This document shows, piece after piece, positions 22,401 through 34,500 of a DNA stretch of 64,000 bases; position 1 is the first letter of the stretch, and each line of letters starts with the position of its first letter. Source of the stretch: Haemonchus contortus (taxonomy: Eukaryota > Nematoda > Chromadorea > Rhabditida > Trichostrongylidae); assembly GCA_000469685.2 (NCBI GenBank), contig LS997565.1, positions 30,908,645 through 30,972,644 of the forward strand, read 5' to 3'. A program made the position numbers and the translations under genes. The notes under the pieces are model-generated. The model saw nothing but the letters and a program-made list of their open reading frames with translations, was not told the origin of the DNA and did no database searches.

Positions 22401-23911
22401 TGTAGGGCGGGTTAAATGGAATGATCAGTTTTCGGGCGAAAGGACTGAAACGATTATGGTTCACAACACTGAATTATGAAAGTTGTCTTTTCACAGAGTT
22501 ACGAGCCATCGTTCGAAATCATGTGTCAATTAGGAACGCAGTAGCAAGCGGTTCCCAGACTTGGGTAGTCGTCAGATTAGCATCAAGAAAAAGAGCGAGT
22601 TTCTGTGGTTAGAACCATACGATTTTTAGGTTGTGTGGCTTTCATTGGCATCGCTTTTTGGTTTCTCACTCGCCCATCGTCACAAATACAATTCATGGAC
22701 AAAGTCGTGTTTTCGACTTACTTTTTGGGAGCTATACTATGCCTCGGCCTGTCATTCATCTTTCACACGGTCGCTTGTCATTCAGACACCGTTGGAAAAC
22801 TATTCAGCAAGTTAGTCTTGTCCTCTTTTTTTTACTCAGCATGCATCAGATTTACAGTTTTCGTTCTTGTTGAGTAGTGCCCCTTCACTGCAGATATTCA
22901 TAGCAGTAGGACATAAGGCCAACCCTCTCAATTTTATTGCTCATTCTGCTAACCCTAGAGTTTTTTTTTTCTTAACAGAAACTGTTAGGATGAATTCGCG
23001 AGTCACAGGTTGGATTATGCCGGCATCGCTCTTCTTATCATTGGTTCATTTATACCATGGGTTTACTATGCGTTCTATTGTCGTCCACAACCAATGATCA
23101 TCTATATAACGATGATCAGTGTGTTAGGGCTGCTAGCGATGATTGTCTCTTTGTGGGACAAATTTGCTCAGCCGGCATTCAGGTTTGTTACATTACATTC
23201 ATTATCGCTCGCATTTTTCGGTAATGGTAGTAAATGTTTATTTGCATCGTTTCCAAAACCAATATTCAGACCGCTACGAGCTGGCATCTTTGTTGCTATG
23301 GGGCTATCTGCTGTGTTTCCCGCCGCACATTTGCTACTTGTGGACGGTCTTGAGTTCCTCTATATGAAAGTGTGTCTACATACTTTTGTCAGACGCCATA
23401 TTTTATTGCTTTTATTAATGGTCTCTGTTTTAGGCGTCTCTGGTGTGGATGCTGATTATGGGTGCTACGTATATAGGTGGTGCCGCGATTTACGCCACTA
23501 GGATTCCGGAACGATTTTTCCCTGGAAGATGTGATTTATGGGTGAGTAAGATGAATGATCTATGCGTCTCATGCTATTTGAAAGATATTATGAGCAGCGG
23601 GCTCAGTTGGCATCTAGCTAATCAAACTATGGTTCAGTTTCAATCTCACCAACTCTTTCATACATTTGTCATTATCGCGGCATTGATTCATTTCCATTCT
23701 ATCACTGAGATGGCTCAAAAGAAGCTGATGGAGGGTTCATGCGCCGAGCAACTGTTAGAAAGGTGAGTTCTGTTTCCAGTCACTATTTGTTTAGTTTTAT
23801 TTCTGTACCTCTTGTTACAGATATGGAATAGAGTCTAATCCATCCCTGCTTGGTGGGCTTTTAGGCCTTGACGAAGATCCCAACAAAATTTCGTGGAACG
23901 GTTTTCGTTAG
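19404..23911 (+). CDS. paqr-2: PAQR family receptor (adiponectin-receptor homologue, PAQR-2-like)
   Basis: Fifteen exons join in frame to 590 codons plus stop: 19404-19481, 19802-19897, 19966-20072, 20444-20586, 20647-20798, 21204-21377, 21441-21512, 21580-21658, 21787-21879, 22630-22810, 23009-23182, 23270-23369, 23434-23541, 23638-23762, 23821-23911. All use GT-AG introns. The first ~274 residues are a charged, Ser-rich cytoplasmic tail. The core begins FWEARW, then LPSF..FVLHTETGNIWTH, then about seven hydrophobic helices. The zinc-site residues of AdipoR-type proteins are present: SFIFHTVACHS, FSKLDYAGI and HQLFHTF. The family (seven helices, N-terminus inside, probable ceramidase-like fold) controls membrane lipid composition; in C. 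elegans PAQR-2 acts with IGLR-2 in membrane fluidity. The long tail favours PAQR-2 over the shorter PAQR-1, as I remember their lengths. The exon 1 end (19481 or 19490) is uncertain. Confidence 0.93.
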
Positions 23912-24030
23912 CGATGTTACTGTGGTTTCCGTCCTTTCATAATATTGTAGAGAAATTTCCTGTTCGTATTTTGTAGTATTTGCTGATCAAATATCCATTT
24001 CACACTCTGAGGAAGGCCGGAACTTTAGCT

Positions 24031-24036
24031 AATAAA
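24031..24036 (+). terminator. Polyadenylation signal of the PAQR gene
   Basis: AATAAA lies 120 nt after the stop codon at 23911, a normal nematode 3'UTR length. It is the first such hexamer downstream. Confidence 0.6.
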
Positions 24037-24089
24037 GTTATAATAACAAACTCAATAACGCGAGTTCAATGCAAAATAAGATCATATTG

Positions 24090-25660
24090 CTAAAGAATCA
24101 TACTGTGAACGATTCTTGCCGGATAGCCTCTCGAGGACATAGGGATAATCGGAGCATATTTCTGATTCTATTCGTTTTGCTACCAAAGTAAGAATGTAGA
24201 AGAATTCTCTGGATAGCGATTTGAGCGATGTCAGGGTCCTTACGATCACCTGGCCCTAGAGTCACGGTCATTGTTAACACGAAATTGTTTAACGATGCAG
24301 TCGCTCTTTTAGAGTCAGGACTCAATTATCCCTCCAGCCAATCGCTCTGCCATGATACACTGCGTAAAACGGTGGAAGCTTGCAAACTCTTTACAATCGC
24401 CTGCGACGCAAAGCAAAAGTGGGCTAGATCTCCGATAGCGCTCAGCATGTGAAAAATAATGGCGATTAGTCCATTGCCATTTCACACCTTGTATCTCCCG
24501 CCACAAAGCCCACTTTTGTAGTTGATATGAAGTTCCGCCCATTCCCAACAGCGCTCTTCTCAAAGCTACGTCGTGCTCCGCTCACTTTTAATGCTGCTCA
24601 AAGGCGGGGACTCTACGAACTAATTGACCTGTCGCAGTTTGGGTAATAAGAGTTGGCGTATGTGACGGAGAGGAATTTGTGATGCTATCGCAGGATTTTG
24701 ACAAAGCAATAACGCACCTCCATGCATACACAGACCGCAAAGCAATTCATGAATAGTACCGACATTCGTACAAGGGGTGGATGCCAAGATGGCAAATTTG
24801 CCAAAAACTGTGATAAACAGACTTAAATGTCAACTACCCATATGCCCCGTATCGTACTTGCTTGCCAAAACTCATAAACCTCCCCGGGATGGCGTACATG
24901 TAGAAGATCCCTAGCAGGTTTAAAAGAAGACCCACCAAAATGCGCGTTGGATGGTGGCCCCACGGGTAGGATTTCTTGGTTTCTCGATCTAGTCCTTGTT
25001 CAGCTCTTGCGGTTTGTCCCAGCACACATACTTAACACTAATGGGTTCCTTAGATCACTATGTGATGCCAGGTAAGAAGTGGGAAAGAAGGCAAGAAGTG
25101 ATGGGTGATTTGCCAGGTGACACCTGGTTCTTAAGACACAAATGTGCCAGGGGAAAGTGCATTACAAGCATTCTCGGAATGTTGACTGAACACCATGCTA
25201 ATCAAAATCTGTATGGCCTCGATATCAACAGATCATGTTGTTGACGAAAGTCCAAAGTGCAACGTCGTCAGGTGATCAGATGAATACCATAAGCAAGTGA
25301 GAGGGCTAGCCACGGGGCAAAGCGTTAGCACTGCTGCTGACTATAGTATACATGCCAAAAGTGAAAGACCCATTCAGAACGAAATACAATAATTTCTGCC
25401 GCTATATGGACGACTGTTTTATCGTGTTGTACTCAACCTGAGTTGGACACCTGTTTTGAACTACTCATTAGGCAGTGTGAACATATAAAGTTTGCAAATA
25501 GAAAAACCGGCAGAAAGTTTGCTTGCCTTCTCCAACGTTCAGATCGAAATCTCGAATGGTATCCTAAAAACGAAGTGATATCGAAAGCTCAGCAGCAAGC
25601 GCTTCCTCGTCCACTGCAGTTCAGCGCATCCATAAAGGGCGAAAACTGTCACTGACAATA
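24090..25660 (+). pseudogene. Penelope-like element reverse transcriptase remnant
   Basis: Short reading segments in changing + frames follow the order of a Penelope-like RT: VTVIVNTKLFNDAVALLESG near 24250 (N-terminal region), CPVSYLLAKTHKPPRDG near 24838-24890 (fingers motif K.HKP), CRYMDDCFIVLYST near 25399-25440 (the catalytic YxDD motif), then a segment near 25530-25600 resembling the FLNVQI and W-YRKP motifs that close the RT domain. Stops and frameshifts interrupt every segment, so it is not translatable. It lies directly behind the PAQR 3'UTR. The family call is from motif order. A related non-LTR element is the alternative. Confidence 0.6.
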
Positions 25661-26130
25661 GCATGTTAAAACTGCATCTGTAGTTTCGTCTGAAGGTGTT
25701 TATAAAATGGAGTTATAAAATTAGAAAAAAAGTTAGAAAAAAAGTTGCGCAGGAGAATGGCTGTGGTTGCGATGGACAGCCTGCGTGGCTTGGAAGACGT
25801 GATAGGATGGAAAATGCGCAAGAGGAAGAGCGAATGAAGTATGGTTTTGTGTTCCATTCGTTCTAGTTCTAGATAGCATTTGCTGATCTCTAGGATAGTG
25901 TGAGGGTGGTCGAGATACCTCCCTTGAATTCCAAAAGACAGTCGGTTCGGAATCTCAATCACAGTCAGACATACCAAACGGCCTCCTGTATTATATGCCC
26001 ATCTGGAAAGGAGTGTGACTGAAATGTATGATCTCAGGAGTAACCACATGTCAACTGTGTAGAAAGGAATAGGAGAAACGGGGAGGCTTCTCTGCATCAG
26101 GATGAAGAAGCATTGGATGGATTGAAAAGG

Positions 26131-26265
26131 CTTGAGTTCCCGTCTACCTAAAACTCAAATTCTGCACGAGTACAGGCGACATTGCGGCAGCACTGATGAT
26201 AATAGGTGACAGGACTAGACTCCGCCCAAAGTAGGCTGGGCGTGAGCGAAAGTGGTTAATTTGAA
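26131..26265 (-). repeat. Single diverged copy of the ~127-bp dispersed unit
   Basis: Read on the minus strand, this matches the tandem unit of 33360-33880. Shared blocks on + are GAGTACAGGCGACA, AGGTGACAGG..AGACTCCGCCC and GGGCGTGAGCGAAA, in the same order. It abuts the MITE dimer that begins at 26314. Confidence 0.55.
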
Positions 26266-26313
26266 CCGGAGGTTTCAAATTTGGTAGTGGTGCAGCCTCT
26301 ATGTCCCAACACA

Positions 26314-27607
26314 TTAAAGGCACAGTTCACGATAATTTTGGGGTAATCCAGATTATGACGGAAAATGGAAGACCGATAAGATCTTAATCTCAAGATAGGT
26401 AAGATGGAAACTAGTGCGACTGAGGTGAAGAAACTGCGTGCATCGGTGTTACCAAAGTGAAAAAGGCTTCGAAAAACCGTTAAAAAGGGGGAAGAAGAGT
26501 GGGGCGTCCGGACGAGCTAAACAGTGTGTTTCACTGCGCGCGTGTGGGTCCTGGTGCGAATAACAGACAATGGTAAGCAAAAATTCATTCCTTCATAAGC
26601 ATAAATAAACAAAAAACCCTAGTAACAGCAAAAGTAGCTCACCTTTTTCAACCTCTCGGAGTGGGAAATTAAATAAGGGATTGCGGCAGAAAAAAGAAAA
26701 ACGGATGAAAAAAGAATGGGAGAAAAACATCGCCTTATCACTCAGCGATTAGCTGATTGTGCGTGGGTCTTAGAACGAATAACAGCAATCTGTATTGTCT
26801 CGACACTCGTCTAACGTGACACCGATCGAGGGGCGGGAAAGCGAACTACGGCAGCAACGGAGCTTCCACTATGCCCTAGGCGCCGAAATTGCGGGAGCGA
26901 GAGGGTCCCATCTATCACCCATGGCGGGCGCTGAGTATTCCTAAAGGAAGAACTCAGTAACCCTTTTTATTGTGAACCGTGCCTTTAAAGGCACGGTTCA
27001 CTATAAAAATGGTTACTGAGTTCTTCCCTTGGAATACTAAGTGGCTCCCGAGGGTAATAAAAAGGACCCTCTCGCGCCCAACAGCTCGACGGCTAGGGCA
27101 CAGTGGAAACCCTGTTCCCGGCTCGTGCGGCGTTCCCGCCCCTCGATCGATCCCAAGTCAGACATATGTCAAGTCGATAAAGATACAAGTCTTCGCCCTA
27201 AGGCCCACACAAATCAGCTGCTCGCCGCGTAACAAGGCGATGATTTCCTCCTATTTTTTGTTCTCTGTTATTCTTTTTGCTGTTGCGATCCCTTATTTAA
27301 TTCTCCACCCCGAAAGGCTGAAAAAGTTGGGCCATTTTAGCTTGTACTAGGGGGTTTTTTGTTAACTTTGCTTATGAGTGACTTTTTGCCTACTGTAGTC
27401 AGTTATTCGCATCAGGACCCCATTCTTCTTCACTTTTCTTGCCTCGCTCTCGACCAACCCCCTTTTCAACGATTTTTTGAAGCCTTTTTCACTTTGGAAA
27501 CACCAATTCGCACATTTTCTTCGCCTTCATCGCACTATTTTCCACCTTATCTTCCATTTTTCGTCATAGTCTGGATTACCCAAAATTATCGTGAACTGTG
27601 CCTTTAA
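26314..27607. mobile_element. Back-to-back MITE dimer with TTTAAA-type ends
   Basis: Two inverted ~650-bp copies meet at a perfect 30-bp palindrome (26972-27001, centred on TTTAAA; arms GTGAACCGTGCC). The outer ends are TTAAAGGCACAGTTCACGAT (26314) and its inverse ending at 27607, so each copy carries the same ends on both sides. Internal blocks correspond, for example CCAAAGTGAAAAAGGCTTC near 26453 against GAAGCCTTTTTCACTTTGG near 27479. Two elements of one family inserted tail to tail, or one palindromic element; no coding content. Confidence 0.8.
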
Positions 27608-28544
27608 AATACAGTGAGGAACTTTGGACTCAGGGTGCCGACAAAATAGCTTCACTCGAATACAGGTCAACTTCATCGCTTTTGTTTTGCAGCCCTTAGA
27701 ACATTCATTTTGTAATTTGAGGTGGTGACCTGATGAATCACGAAAAAAAATCGACTTGCAGGCTCCGAAGAAGGCGACTCTCCGAAACATTAGCCTTTAA
27801 TAAAGGTTGATAGCAATCTAGGAGGCCAAGTCACTAAATAACAGCTGTTACTTGTACCATGCCGAGATCATTGCCGAGTCAGTCATGGAACATTTCGAAG
27901 GAGGCTTTGTTCATGCGATTGGTACACTTGGTAGAATAAATGGTTGTTTATTCAAGGTTGAGGTTTCTTGCTTTGGTTTCAACATTGCGTGGCAAGGCAA
28001 GTAAAGAAAGAGAACAAACAGGGTTGAAGAAGCAATAGACTCTCATCAATAAGAAATCTCCAATGCCATTTCCATTGCGACCTGGCCTTATTGAAACTAT
28101 GGCAGTGCAGACCATCGTTTGAAAACACGAGTATTTTCGAGGAAACAGTTTGCAAAGCTTTGCAAAGTCATACTCTTTGCGAGTTACTATTATATTTCAA
28201 TGCGACCCCTATAGGGATGGAAATATGAGCAAAATGGGTAACAGAAAGTTTAAGATAAGATTTCAAATGCCGAAGTATAGTTCCTTACTGCACAAAGAAC
28301 GATTCCATACAGATTGACTAGTTTTTTAAACTGTTGTAATACTGCTAAAGCACCATTTAACCACAAGTGATACGTATCACCTACGTCAAGGAAAGTAGGA
28401 GACTGTGCTTCTGCGAACATGCTTCCAATTATTTCATATACAGACGTCTACAACACTCTAAACTGTGCTAACATAAGCTCAATCCCTGGGTGGAAGGAGT
28501 AGAATCACAACCAAGAAGGTTTTTGGGCTTTCAGTGATCAAATG
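27608..28544. other. Intergenic between two convergent genes and repeats, nothing recognised
   Basis: No exon with protein similarity was seen. An AATAAAGG string near 27796 has no gene to serve. Confidence 0.4.
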
Positions 28545-31500
28545 TCAGTCCAAGCCATGCTCAGTCATTTGCTGGTATGCTCTCGAGTATTTCAGCAGCG
28601 CAGCTTCCATATCCTCTCCCTGGATCGGCTGCCTGTTCCGCAAGCTTCCCTGATCCGCCAATGTTGCCTTTGCTCTAGAAAGTACCGCAAGACGGCACAC
28701 CTGCAATCGTAACATTTATTTACACGATGAACTTTTACAAATAATGACATCATACTCACCTCTTTCAAATCTGATCCTGACAACCCTTGAGCCATGGAGG
28801 CAATCTTTTCCAGATCAACGCTCTCCGACAGATTCTCTTGCCGTAAAATTACCTAGGAATGAGTAATGATAGCAGCAAAAGTGTTTGTCCAACTTCTAAA
28901 AATTGCACACACTAACGTCACTAAATACAATACAACATAATTTACAGATTGGTATGAAAGGAAAAGACTGGCTAATTCGTTCACCGTTCTTTTTCATTCG
29001 TTCACTCATTCTCTCTCAAATCCCTGGGAAGTTGACGCCATGCCTGATACATAACACTTCAAGAGCACAAGTACTCTAGAACGCTGCCATTTATACACCT
29101 TCTATGAACCAGCTCATTCCCCCTCGTCGGAAATTAATCTAAAAATTGATCCCCACGCTCTTCTTTGCTTCCTCACACCACAAAGAAAGGTTCTCAACAT
29201 TGAATAGCACAGGTAATGTTCAGTGCAAGCTTGTTTCTTTCACTAGACTTAGCCGGTCTCAGCCACAAACAGATCACGGAGTAAAAACATCATCATACTG
29301 AACTACAACATCAGTTGTAGAAGAATTAGAGCGAATGGACCTTCTACAATTGCTGGCAGTTCAATGGATTACAAAATATAGCGACAAGATTACCTTGAGT
29401 ATCTGCTCCCGCTGTTTTTCAGTAGGCATCGGAATTGCAAACCGAGCAGACATACGCCGCAGTATAGCAGGGTCTACATCTTGAGGGCGATTTGTTGCTC
29501 CCATTACGATTATCTGAAAATAGTAAATTGAAAACTTGTTGGTGTAGACTTCTCCTATATTAGTGATATCAACTTTGAATTTTCAGGCACCAGATCACAA
29601 TTGAACCAATTTTCAGCTACGATTCTTAATTTTACTCAACCGAACTGAATGGTGCCTACTGCACTGTCGTGCGTACATCCATTTGGGGGAGTCGGACAAG
29701 CCCATCCAGAAACCCTCCGCAGACACACACGCGTACTGCCGTTTAAAATATCGTCAACGAATTGAAGTTTATGAGGATATTTCCTCCTTCCCTTGGTTTT
29801 AAAAACTTTAGCTGCACCTTCTGTTAGTGAAAGTTAGCTGAAAATCTGTTAAAAGGAACCTTGTCATTGGTGGAGGCGAATCCATCCCACAACGACATGA
29901 ACTGCGCTTTCATCATGGCAGTAGCCTCATGGTCTTGGGCTTGACGATCGCGAAGAAACGAATCTGAGAATATTTGTTTTCATCAAGCTGGTACTTATTC
30001 AGACACTTTCAGAGCACTTTCGGATAGGATACTTTCAAAGTCAGATTTTAGCTGGCTTCTCAATCATTACTTAACAAATGAGTGCGCCATTTATCTATTT
30101 AGACAGCAGCGAGACCTACGAAACAAAAGCCTCTTTTAATAGACTTTGTTAGAAACGAGATGAAAGTTGAACGCTGGACAAAGAATAGAAAGAACATCAA
30201 CGGGCAAAGAGAAACAAAAAGTAAGTAACAGCAGGAATTAAGTCACCTAGTTCATCTTCAAAAACGATTCCGCATCATATTTGACTTTCACAAACGTTCG
30301 AACCAGAATAGGTAATGAAATGAATTCTCGGCGAAGTCGTGACGCATTTTACGTTTTCAGGGGTGTCATACTAATGTGGCAACATGGGCTTATCACAGAC
30401 ACATTTCCCATGCTGCTCGATAAATTTTCACAAAGCTTTCTAACTTCCACAGTTCCACGCGTAAAGGCATGGACATGGTTAAGAGTGTCTGCTCATGTCT
30501 GCACTCAGCAAAACTATGAGTTCGATCCCTGACGAGGAAAAACCATGTCCAGGCAAAGCAAGTTTCGGTATCAGGCCCAGGTTGATAAGCCGGCTGATGA
30601 CAAACCTCTTCACAACAAAAATGAAGCTAGAACGTCAGCCAGAAATGGCGCGCGGCCCGAGTTCTATGGACAGTATGCGAGCGCTAACGAGGAATATACC
30701 ACGTCGGCCAAAGAAGTTAGTTCGCATTAGGGCGCTCACTGGGAAGTTGCTGATCTGAGGTACCGCAGAAGAACCTTAAACCGACCTTTAATCCTTTGTG
30801 TTCAGGAGACACAATGGAAAGGAGTAAAGGCCGGAAAAATTATAGAGCGTTAAGCTCTCCTTCAACGGAGAAGACACCAAAAGAAGTAGTGTGGCCATCG
30901 CACTGTCTACAAAATTCACAATCCATTGTTGTGAGGGTTGGCACGAAAGAGGGATACTGGACAAAAGCATCCGTGAACGCACGGCAAGCCGGCTGCCCCG
31001 ACTGCGCAAAGTGTGAGTCTTATATGAGCCTTGACGAGGCCATCGGAGCACTTCCGGAAGAGGACTATCTCACCATAGTCCGTGATCTTAAATCACATTG
31101 GTAGGGGAGGCGGGCGTTAGGAACGATTTTGGGTAATCGATTGGCCGCACGCGGCTGTCGCGGACCACTCATTCGTGGTTATTACAGCTCTAGCGTTTTT
31201 CATACAGCTCAATCGATATGCGATCATTACTTTATGCACAATTCTACTATTAGTACTTTTGTTCCTGTATTTATTACCTACTGCTGCATCCTGCTACATT
31301 CCTTCGCGCGCGACGCCCCTCTCACCGCGACGCGACCATTTCGTTCCTAACGCACTACACCCCATTGGTAGGGAGCGAAGGGGCCTCGTAAAGATTCATG
31401 GTGGCAGATAGCAGTCTGCAGCGTCTTCTTGGCAAGAACGAAACTCGAATGATGGCCTACAGCAAAATGGGAAGACAACTGGAAATCGATCATGTGTTCG

Positions 31501-34500
31501 TAATAGGATAGTTTCCAAAACTGTAATTTCGTACTGCCCGGTAAAGAGTTGGCTCCGCAGCAGAGGCTTCTTATAGCAGACATAACATTCAAGCTCCTTA
31601 ACTAAGCAACGGTGACAGCGGAGCGGAGGATTCGAAGGTGGAAGCTGCAAAGTGAGGTGAAGGAAGACCTGAAGGATTTTGCAAGCTAGTTTCACAGATC
31701 CTCAAGGACCGATGCACCAGATTGTAGCGATGCTGTGAGATCCTGTGAGATAACAGAGGTCCAACACTGCAAAGAAATGCAGGAGACGCAAGGCAGACTC
31801 AGATTCTAACCGCAATGTGGCAGTATATAAATCCTATCTGCAACTCGCGCGACTCTACACGAATGAGCTCGGGATATCCAAAGGAGAACGCCCCTGATAC
31901 TTCAAATCTTTCCACATTCCCAGCCCTAACATTCAACCATAGGCACCTGCGATGTTGCCAGTTACGAATTTTCTATTAACTCGCAAAAGAAGCAAAGGTG
32001 TCTCCATTTCCTTGAGCCGTGTAGCTTCATTTCTAGAATTCAATTAATCCCTCTACACATCGAAAGGCAGAGGTTCGCGCCGAAAAGGAGACGATCTATG
32101 CGTATGGGAAATTTCTGAACACCAGCGGAAACATATAAGCTGACCATGTGCCTATATATATGGCGGAGAGGGATAGATAGTAATGAATTATGAAGATTGA
32201 TACGAATTATCCAAGTTTGGTATGCAGTCTTACTCCCGGTATGAATGAGACTCCACTGGATAAAACTCAATCGTTGTTCATTGGTGAACTTAAGATCTCA
32301 TTCTCTTACCGAGCCAGTACCTACAAACTCCTTTGTGTCCGACGTGGTAAAGCACTACATGGGAAAAATCAGTGTCTCCAGCGTTCTGAAATCACTAATC
32401 AGACGTCATTTCCCGATGATGTAAAATAAATCGTGTATGAAATTCAAGCATCTAGCTAGAATGTTCTAATTTCTTTATTGCTTTCTCTAAAAAGGTCAAT
32501 GGTCTAGTTATCGAACAGTATGAGGCAAGCGGAACAGGGTTACAAAAGAACTCTTTGGACTGTACACCCAGTTGAAAAGGAGGAAAGGTCAAGCGAATTC
32601 ATCAGCAAACTCGTAAAAACGAAAAAAAAATGTACTAAGCCAGAAGAAAAACGCTGAAAAGGGAAAATGGCAAAGTAAAAGCTTACCGATCTCATCAATA
32701 AATATGATCGTGGGCTGGAATTTCTGGGCCACCGAAAAAACTGCGGCCGCCAGTTTTTGGGATTCACCGTACCACTTGTCTGTCAGGTTCGAAACTTGCA
32801 AATTGATGAATCTGAAGAAAGCCTGTCGACATACATGGAAGAGGAGTTTTAGAGATGGGATTGCAATAACTCGTTGGTGAGATTTTCGTTGAACATTTTC
32901 ACCCAATCTGAAGCGTTTAGTTACAACAAATGTCATTTGGAGGCATAGAATCAACGTTCAGTTTACCCCGGATCGATGACCACTTTCCCATCCTGAACCG
33001 GATTGCACATTTAGTCTATGAACGCCACCATTTTTATTGTGCGCCATTTTTTCTTCGCCATTGTCTTATACCTATTGCGCTACCCTTTGCTTTCCCGCGG
33101 AAATGTAATTTAGGAATCCTACCATAATCCTACCCTATAAGATCTGCTAAGTGTGTCTGTTGATGTGCTTGTATATGTGTGTATGTGTATGTGCTATAAA
33201 ATCGATAAAATCGCTAAGGGTGTCTGTTAGTGTTTCTGTGTATGTGTACGTGTATGTGTACCAGGCGGCTACGCACGCTCTCGCGCGCGCTAGGGGCTCT
33301 AGCCATGAGAGACGGAGCCGCATGAGCTGATTTTCATTATAGACCTTTATCGGGTTATGAATTTCCGCACAAACCCCACCCCTTGTGGGCGCAGTCTGGT
33401 TCTGCCACCCACCATAAGCTTCCCCATCGCGGTTTCTGTACTCCTACCAAGTTTGAACTTTCTAGGTCCATGGGGACAGGAGTTATGAGTTTTCGCACAA
33501 ACCCCGCCCCTTGTAGGCGGAGTCTGGTTCTACCACCCACCATAAGCTTCCCCATCGCGGTTTCTGTACTCCTACCAAGTTTGAACTTTCTAGGTCCCTT
33601 GGGACAGAATTATGAATTTTCACCCAAACCGCGCCCCTTGTGGGCGGAGTCCGGTGTTGCCACCTACCATAGGTGTTCCCATCCTGTCGCCTGTACTCCT
33701 ACCAAGTTTGAACTTTCTAGGTCCATGGGGACAGGAGTTATGAGTTTTCGCACAAACCCCGCCCCTTGTAGGCGGAGTCCGGTGTTGCCACCCACCGTAG
33801 GTGTTCCCATCCTGTCGCCTGTACTCCTACCAAGTTTGAACTCTCTACGTCCATGGGAACCGGAATTATGGATTTTCGTATATAAATGTAAGAAGGGATG
33901 TGAGCTTCGAGGCACGCTCCGCCCATTGTGGGCGGGCCTCCGCTGACGTACTTTATGCTGGAGACACCTCCGACAATGTTCCTCCCACATAAACTTTTTC
34001 CTGCTCTGTTGGCTTTGTCCAAATCGAGTTATAAATGTTTTCATAAAGCATTGCATTTTTGGAGAACGCCCCGCCATCGGGGGTGGGTCTCCCCAGTTCG
34101 ATCTAACTTGCCAATGCACACCTCATGCCACCTTTCAACCCCAATTTTGAGGCCGTCTTGTGGCTGAATTTGAAATCATGGCCCTCGGTAGGGCTCACTT
34201 CGAGGCACGCCACGCCCACTGTGGGCGGGGCTCCACCAAGCTGATGTGCGTTTTATACTTCTCGAGACCTGGCCCACCCATCCCACACTTGACCCGGTCT
34301 CTCCAGTCGGACCTAAAGGAGCTAAGGAATTTCGTGACAGACATACAGACGACAGACAGACAGACAGACTAAGCGCTTTATAGTAAGTAGGATATTGTAT
34401 GTGTTTGGTTGTGTACTGTGTGTATGTATGTATGTGTGTGAACAGGTGCATGTGCTTATGTATGTGTGTCGTGTTTGTTTGTCCAATCGAAAATCCATTA

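Noticed and set aside
33383..33946. 187-codon ORF with a repeated peptide
   Set aside because: Product of the tandem ~127-bp units; it lies in an intron of mspn-1 and is also open on the opposite strand.
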